Positions 60,363-64,000 of a stretch of DNA of 64,000 nucleotides are shown here, piece by piece. The stretch's first letter is position 1; the number at the start of each line of letters is the position of its first letter. The DNA comes from Streptomyces sp. SID13726. Its GTDB lineage: Bacteria > Actinomycetota > Actinomycetes > Streptomycetales > Streptomycetaceae. The position numbers and the translations under genes are program-made. Location of the stretch: positions 310,001-374,000 of the forward strand of contig NZ_JAAGLY010000001.1 in assembly GCF_010548375.1 (NCBI RefSeq), written 5' to 3'. The notes under the pieces are model-generated. The model was given only the letters and a program-made list of their open reading frames with translations. It was not told the origin of the DNA and did not search any database.

Positions 60363-61679
60363 ATGGCCGACCCGCAGAAAGACCCCGGGCGCGACACACT
60401 GATCACCGGAATGGGATTCGCTCTGCCAGGTCCTGATGGACTCTGCGCGACCACCTCGGAATTCTGGGAGACCGTATCCACAGGGGCCTGTCACGTGGAG
60501 CGCGACGGCCTGTTCTTCGGGCAGGTCCGAGCCGATGTGGAGGACGTCAAGGACCGAATTCCGGAGATGCCGAGAAAAGCCCTCGGACTGTATTCCGCGG
60601 TCCAGCTGCACGGCCTCGTTTCGCTCGCGGAGGCCTGCGCGGACGCGGACCTCGACTGGCGCTCCGGCGCTCTCGCGGAAGCGGCCGTGCTCGCGGCCCG
60701 CGACGGCGGCGACTGCTGGTCGGCGCAGTACGCCGACATCCTGCGGGTCGACCGCGCCACCGTCACCAGGGACGAGATCAACACCCTGGGCACCCGGCTC
60801 GCCCTCACCGGCATCCCGATGGACGTGGCCAACATCCAGATGTCGGTGCTGGCCGCCACCGGCCCCTGCTTCACCGTCTCCAACGGCTGCACCTCCTCCG
60901 CCATCCAGCTGGGCCTGGCCCACCGCATGATCGCCGCCGGTGAGCTGGAGGTCGCCGTGGTCACCGGGGCCGACGTGTTCGGCCTGGACTTCCTGCGCCA
61001 CTACGCCGACCTGCTGGACCGCTACGCGGAGCTCGGCGAGGACGAGGGCACCGTCGACGCGATGGAGGACGCGGCCCTGTCGATGCACGCCCTGATGCGC
61101 CCCTACGACAAGAACTCACCCGGTTCCAACATGGGCAACGGCTCCATCACCCTGGTCCTGGAGAGCCGGGCCCACGCCGAGCGGCGCGGCGCGCGGCCCT
61201 ACGCCCGGCTGCTGTCGCAGGCCACCCGGCGCTCGCCCCAGTACAGCGCCTTCGCCGTGGACCGCGCCGGCGCCGGCATGGTCCAGGCCTCCCGGGACGC
61301 CATGGCCGGCTTCGTCGAACCGGACCAGATCGACTACGTCAACGGCGGCGCCGAGGGCGACCGGGTCTTCCACGAGACGGAGTCGAACATCGTGCACGCC
61401 CTGTTCGGCGACCGCGCCTCGCGGCTGCCGGTCACCGTGCAGGAGGCCTGCTTCGGCCACAACGGCGGACCGCTCGGCAACCTCGGCGTGGCCGCCACGT
61501 CCCTGATGATCCGCGACGACGCGGTCTACCCGACAGCCGGCTGCGTCGACCCGGCGGACGAGTGCGACTTCGACCCCGTCCCCGGTACGACCGCCCGCCC
61601 CCGGCGCGTCGACCACGCGCTGTCCTTCAACTACACCGTCGGCATGATCAGCAGCGCGATCCTGCTGGGAAAGGCATGA
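60363..61679 (+). CDS. KAS II-like protein lacking the first catalytic His (copy 2)
   Basis: A 438-aa FabF-fold protein closely similar to the gene at 51535. Cys176 (SNGCTSSA) and His366 (FGHNGGPLG) are conserved; the first His position is Gly329 (YVNGGAEGD). Both copies share the start LITGMGFALPG and the IDYVNG, LPVTVQEA and CDFDPVPGT segments, so they arose by duplication and probably act as a pair, perhaps as a heterodimer or on successive steps. First gene of the rightward operon; AGGGAG seven bases before the ATG. Confidence 0.82.
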   Translation: MADPQKDPGRDTLITGMGFALPGPDGLCATTSEFWETVSTGACHVERDGLFFGQVRADVEDVKDRIPEMPRKALGLYSAVQLHGLVSLAEACADADLDWRSGALAEAAVLAARDGGDCWSAQYADILRVDRATVTRDEINTLGTRLALTGIPMDVANIQMSVLAATGPCFTVSNGCTSSAIQLGLAHRMIAAGELEVAVVTGADVFGLDFLRHYADLLDRYAELGEDEGTVDAMEDAALSMHALMRPYDKNSPGSNMGNGSITLVLESRAHAERRGARPYARLLSQATRRSPQYSAFAVDRAGAGMVQASRDAMAGFVEPDQIDYVNGGAEGDRVFHETESNIVHALFGDRASRLPVTVQEACFGHNGGPLGNLGVAATSLMIRDDAVYPTAGCVDPADECDFDPVPGTTARPRRVDHALSFNYTVGMISSAILLGKA

Positions 61680-61690
61680 GGGGAACGCCC

Positions 61691-62782
61691 ATGGACGCCA
61701 GCGAACGCGCCCTCGACCGGGCCGCCCACAACGCCGGGCCCCGTCCGGCACCCGCCCCCGGCCGCCGGGCCGCCGTCCTGTCGGGCGTGGCCGGCTGGGT
61801 GCCGCCCGGCACCGTCGCCAACGCCGATCTCGCGGACCGGCTGGACACCACCGACGAGTGGATCCGCACCCGCACCGGCATCGCCCAGCGCCACACCGTG
61901 CCGCCCGGCACCGCCACCCGTGAAATGGCCGCGGAGGCCGGGCGGCTGGCCCTGAAGTCGGCCGGCCGGGACACCGTGGACGCGGTGGTGCTCGCCACGG
62001 TCACCCCGGACCGGCACTGTCCGGCCACCGCCCCCGAGGTCGCGACGGCACTCGGGCTCGGCCCGGTCGCCGCGCACGACGTGTCCGCGGTCTGCGCGGG
62101 CTTTCTCTACGCCCTGGCGTCGGCGGCCGGTTCCATCGCCGCGGGCTTCGCCGACCACGTCCTCGTCATCGGCGCCGAGACCTTCTCCGCGATCGTGGAC
62201 CCGGACGACCGCAACACCGCCATCATCTTCGGGGACGCCGCCGGGGCCGTCGTACTGCGGGCCGGGGACCCGGACGAGCCCGGGGCCCTGGGACCGGTAC
62301 GGCTCGGCAGCGACGGTGCCCACAGCGATCTGATCCAGATCCCGGCGGGCGGCGCACGGCAGCGCCTGGCGGGGACGGACCCGGCGCCGGGCGAGTACTG
62401 CCTGCGGATGCAGGGGCGCAAGGTCTACCGGCACGCCAAGGAGCGGATGAGCCAGGCGGCCCATGACGTCCTGGAGCGCTCCGGCTGGTCGATCGGCGAC
62501 GTCGACCGGCTCGCCACCCACCAGGCCAACGCGCGGATCACCGAGGCCGTCGCCGACGAACTCGGTGTGCCGCGCGACCGGGTGCTGTCGAACATCGAGC
62601 ACGTCGGCAACACCTCGGCCGCGTCCCTGCCCCTGCTGCTGGCCGACGCCGCCTCCTCGGGCCTGCTCCTGCCGCACCACCGGGTGCTGCTCGCCGCCTT
62701 CGGGGCCGGGCTCGTCTGGGGCGCGGCATCGCTGACCTGGCCGGACGTCACGGCCCTTTCCGTGCACACCTATCGCGGCTGA
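61691..62782 (+). CDS. KAS III (FabH) ketosynthase (copy 4)
   Basis: A 363-aa FabH-type enzyme with Cys135 (VSAVCAGFLYA), His277 (ATHQANARI) and Asn307 (VGNTSAAS) and all hallmark segments (TTDEWIRTRTGIAQRH; AGAVVLRAGD). The most FabH-like of the four, so chain initiation from an acyl-CoA onto malonyl-ACP is the likely role. It lies between KAS II-like copy 2 and the ACP gene. Start at the ATG at 61691 with GAGGGGAA upstream; an earlier ATG at 61676 overlaps the preceding stop and would add five residues. Confidence 0.88.
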   Translation: MDASERALDRAAHNAGPRPAPAPGRRAAVLSGVAGWVPPGTVANADLADRLDTTDEWIRTRTGIAQRHTVPPGTATREMAAEAGRLALKSAGRDTVDAVVLATVTPDRHCPATAPEVATALGLGPVAAHDVSAVCAGFLYALASAAGSIAAGFADHVLVIGAETFSAIVDPDDRNTAIIFGDAAGAVVLRAGDPDEPGALGPVRLGSDGAHSDLIQIPAGGARQRLAGTDPAPGEYCLRMQGRKVYRHAKERMSQAAHDVLERSGWSIGDVDRLATHQANARITEAVADELGVPRDRVLSNIEHVGNTSAASLPLLLADAASSGLLLPHHRVLLAAFGAGLVWGAASLTWPDVTALSVHTYRG

Positions 62783-62827
62783 CCGGCCCGCGCCCTCGCC
62801 CCACCGACACGCTCAACGGGAGGAACC

Positions 62828-63058
62828 GTGTACGAGAAGGTCAAGTCCCTGCTGACGGACGTCTTCAAGGTGCCGGAGGACCAGATCACCCCGGAGTCCA
62901 CACTGGAGATGCTGGGCCTCGACTCGCTGGCCGCGGTCGAGTTCGCGCTCGCCCTGGAGAAGGACTTCGGCGTGGAGGTCTCCGACGACGAGGTCGTCGA
63001 ACTGGAACGCCTGGACAAGATCGTGGACCTCGTCGAAAGCCGCGTACGAGCGGCCTGA
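62828..63058 (+). CDS. Acyl carrier protein
   Basis: A 76-aa carrier with the phosphopantetheine Ser in MLGLDSLAAVE (Ser33) and the acidic helix II that docks with ketosynthases. It begins at GTG after GGGAGGAA. It is the only ACP in the window although there are seven ketosynthase-fold proteins, so many steps probably use CoA thioesters, as in nonactin and pamamycin systems. It is the last gene of the rightward operon, followed by a long perfect hairpin. Confidence 0.93.
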   Translation: MYEKVKSLLTDVFKVPEDQITPESTLEMLGLDSLAAVEFALALEKDFGVEVSDDEVVELERLDKIVDLVESRVRAA

Positions 63059-63090
63059 TCCGACGCCGGACACCGCGCACCGCGCACCAC

Positions 63091-63135
63091 GCGCCGGAAA
63101 GCCGGGATCTCCAGGAGATCCCGGCTTTCCGGCGC
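63091..63135. terminator. Perfect 22-bp palindromic bidirectional terminator
   Basis: The arm at 63091-63112 (starting GCGCCGGAAAGCC) and its exact complement at 63114-63135 are separated by a single base. It lies between the convergent ACP and exporter genes and can serve both strands. Confidence 0.88.
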
Positions 63136-63188
63136 GGGCCGACGGGGAGAGGGGTGGGTGCGGGCGCCCCCGTTCCCACCCTCCTCCC

Positions 63189-64000
63189 TCAGCTCCCCTC
63201 GCCCGCCCGGGACTCCTTGCTCACGCCGACGCCTTCCGCGCCGGCCGACCCCTTCCCGTCGCCCCCTTCCCCCGAGGGCACCTGGCGCCCCGCCGTACGC
63301 GGGATCAGCGCGGCCACCGCCACGGCGACCAGGAGCAGCAGGATGCCGGTGCACAGTGCCGTGACCCCGAAGGCGTCCGCGAAGGCCTCGTCGGCCCGGC
63401 GTTTGAGGTCCTCGCCCGCGGCGCCCGGCAGGGCGCGAGCCGTCACGATGGCCTCGGGGAGGCCCTCCCGGGCGGCGTCCATGGACCGCTCGTCCACGCC
63501 GGGCACGGGAGCGTCCATCTCGCCGCGGAACAGCGCGGCCGCGATGCTGCCCATGACGGCCACGCTCAGCCCGTTGCCCAGTTCGTAGCTTGTCTCCTCG
63601 ATGCCTGCCGCGCCGCCCGCCGAGTCGGCCTCGGCGGTGGACATGATGGCGTCCGACGCGGCCGTCATCGCGCACCCGGCGCCGGCGCCGATCCCTGCGA
63701 GGGCGATGGCGAAGACCCAGTACTCGGTGTCCGGCCGCACGTTCACCAGCACGAAGAACGCGGCGCCGATCAGCCCGAGGCCGATCATCATGGCGTACCG
63801 CGTGCCGTACCTCGGCACGATGACCGACATCGCCGGTGCGCCGATCATGGTGGCCACGAGCAGCGGCAGCAGCCGCAGACCTGACTCCATCGGGGAGGCG
63901 CCCCCGATGAACTGCCAGTGCTGGGTGAGCAGCAGCATCAGCCCGCCCATGCCGAACATGGCCAGCACCACGGAACCGACGGCCACCGAGAAGGCGCGGT
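63189..64000 (-). CDS. MFS transporter, DHA2-type drug exporter (partial, C-terminal part)
   Basis: Reverse-strand frame running off the right edge; about 270 C-terminal residues are present. Helical segments include VVLAMFGMGGLMLLLTQHWQ, LLPLLVATMIGAPAMSVIV, YAMMIGLGLIGAAFFVLV, the GxGxGxAM-like GIGAGAGCAMTAASDAIM and a last helix TGILLLLVAVAVAALI. The LTQHWQFIGGASPMESGLRLLP motif is characteristic of 14-helix DHA2 antibiotic exporters (QacA/EmrB group). A long hydrophilic tail follows. Convergent with the ACP gene, it is the probable exporter or self-resistance gene of the cluster; pamamycin clusters also include an MFS exporter. Confidence 0.85.
   Translation of the reverse strand, partial: RAFSVAVGSVVLAMFGMGGLMLLLTQHWQFIGGASPMESGLRLLPLLVATMIGAPAMSVIVPRYGTRYAMMIGLGLIGAAFFVLVNVRPDTEYWVFAIALAGIGAGAGCAMTAASDAIMSTAEADSAGGAAGIEETSYELGNGLSVAVMGSIAAALFRGEMDAPVPGVDERSMDAAREGLPEAIVTARALPGAAGEDLKRRADEAFADAFGVTALCTGILLLLVAVAVAALIPRTAGRQVPSGEGGDGKGSAGAEGVGVSKESRAGEGS

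Noticed and set aside
44319..63058. Aryl-polyene or prodiginine-type type II cluster
   Set aside because: No chain-length factor, dehydratase (thioester) or condensing oxidase genes are seen, and the aminotransferase-methyltransferase pair with many KAS III-like proteins fits macrodiolides better.
1..64000. tRNA, rRNA, insertion sequence or attachment site
   Set aside because: No cloverleaf-like sequence, transposase motif or integrase gene could be recognised, although small RNAs cannot be excluded by reading alone.

Overview
The window is high-GC actinomycete DNA, almost certainly a Streptomyces chromosome. It carries a block that I recognise from memory as conserved Streptomyces core: ngcEFG-like and xylFGH-like sugar transporters with a ROK repressor, dxs, an amino-acid permease, a fadB/fadA-type beta-oxidation pair, an RNase D-like gene, whiI, a DUF3000 gene and hemE. 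Starts are often GTG, four-base GTGA/ATGA overlaps are common, and TTA leucine codons are nearly absent. I saw no tRNA, rRNA, CRISPR array or transposase.

Positions 1-38,130 are mostly polysaccharide use. A CE7 acetyl-xylan esterase (cut by the left edge) diverges from a tight operon of two ABC permeases, a lipoprotein sugar receptor, a GH39 beta-xylosidase, a DUF624 membrane protein and a GH42 enzyme. A xylanase-type palindrome lies in the shared promoter. Convergent to this is a GH92 alpha-mannosidase and GH67 alpha-glucuronidase pair. Then come ngcEFG (chitobiose/GlcNAc import, with a DasR-like site), a rok7B7-type regulator with xylFGH, dxs, an APC permease, two small genes of unclear role and the beta-oxidation pair. 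A GH2 beta-mannosidase-LacI operon diverges from another sugar ABC importer. The operator-like palindrome upstream of GH92 recurs, with one mismatch, in this second divergent promoter, suggesting a mannoside regulon.

Positions 38,158-44,113 hold housekeeping and developmental genes: rnd-like, whiI with a candidate sigma-WhiG promoter, DUF3000, hemE, an atypical response regulator with a TTA codon, and a crotonase.

Positions 44,257-64,000 are a biosynthetic gene cluster that probably continues past the right edge. A thirteen-gene leftward operon and a three-gene rightward operon leave a shared promoter at 60,153-60,362. Together they encode seven ketosynthase-fold proteins (four KAS III-like, one complete KAS II-like, two KAS II-like lacking the first catalytic His), one discrete ACP, three SDR ketoreductases (one with a degenerate second domain), an acyl-CoA ligase, a fused CoA-transferase-like protein, an amidohydrolase-like protein, a class III aminotransferase, a SAM methyltransferase and an MFS exporter. 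This complement most resembles pamamycin-type (nonactin-related) macrodiolide clusters, where many discrete ketosynthases make C-C and C-O bonds and an aminotransferase/N-methyltransferase pair adds a dimethylamino group. A 15-bp inverted repeat upstream of the TTA-containing response regulator reappears at 13 of 15 positions in the cluster's bidirectional promoter, making that regulator a candidate bldA-dependent controller of the cluster.
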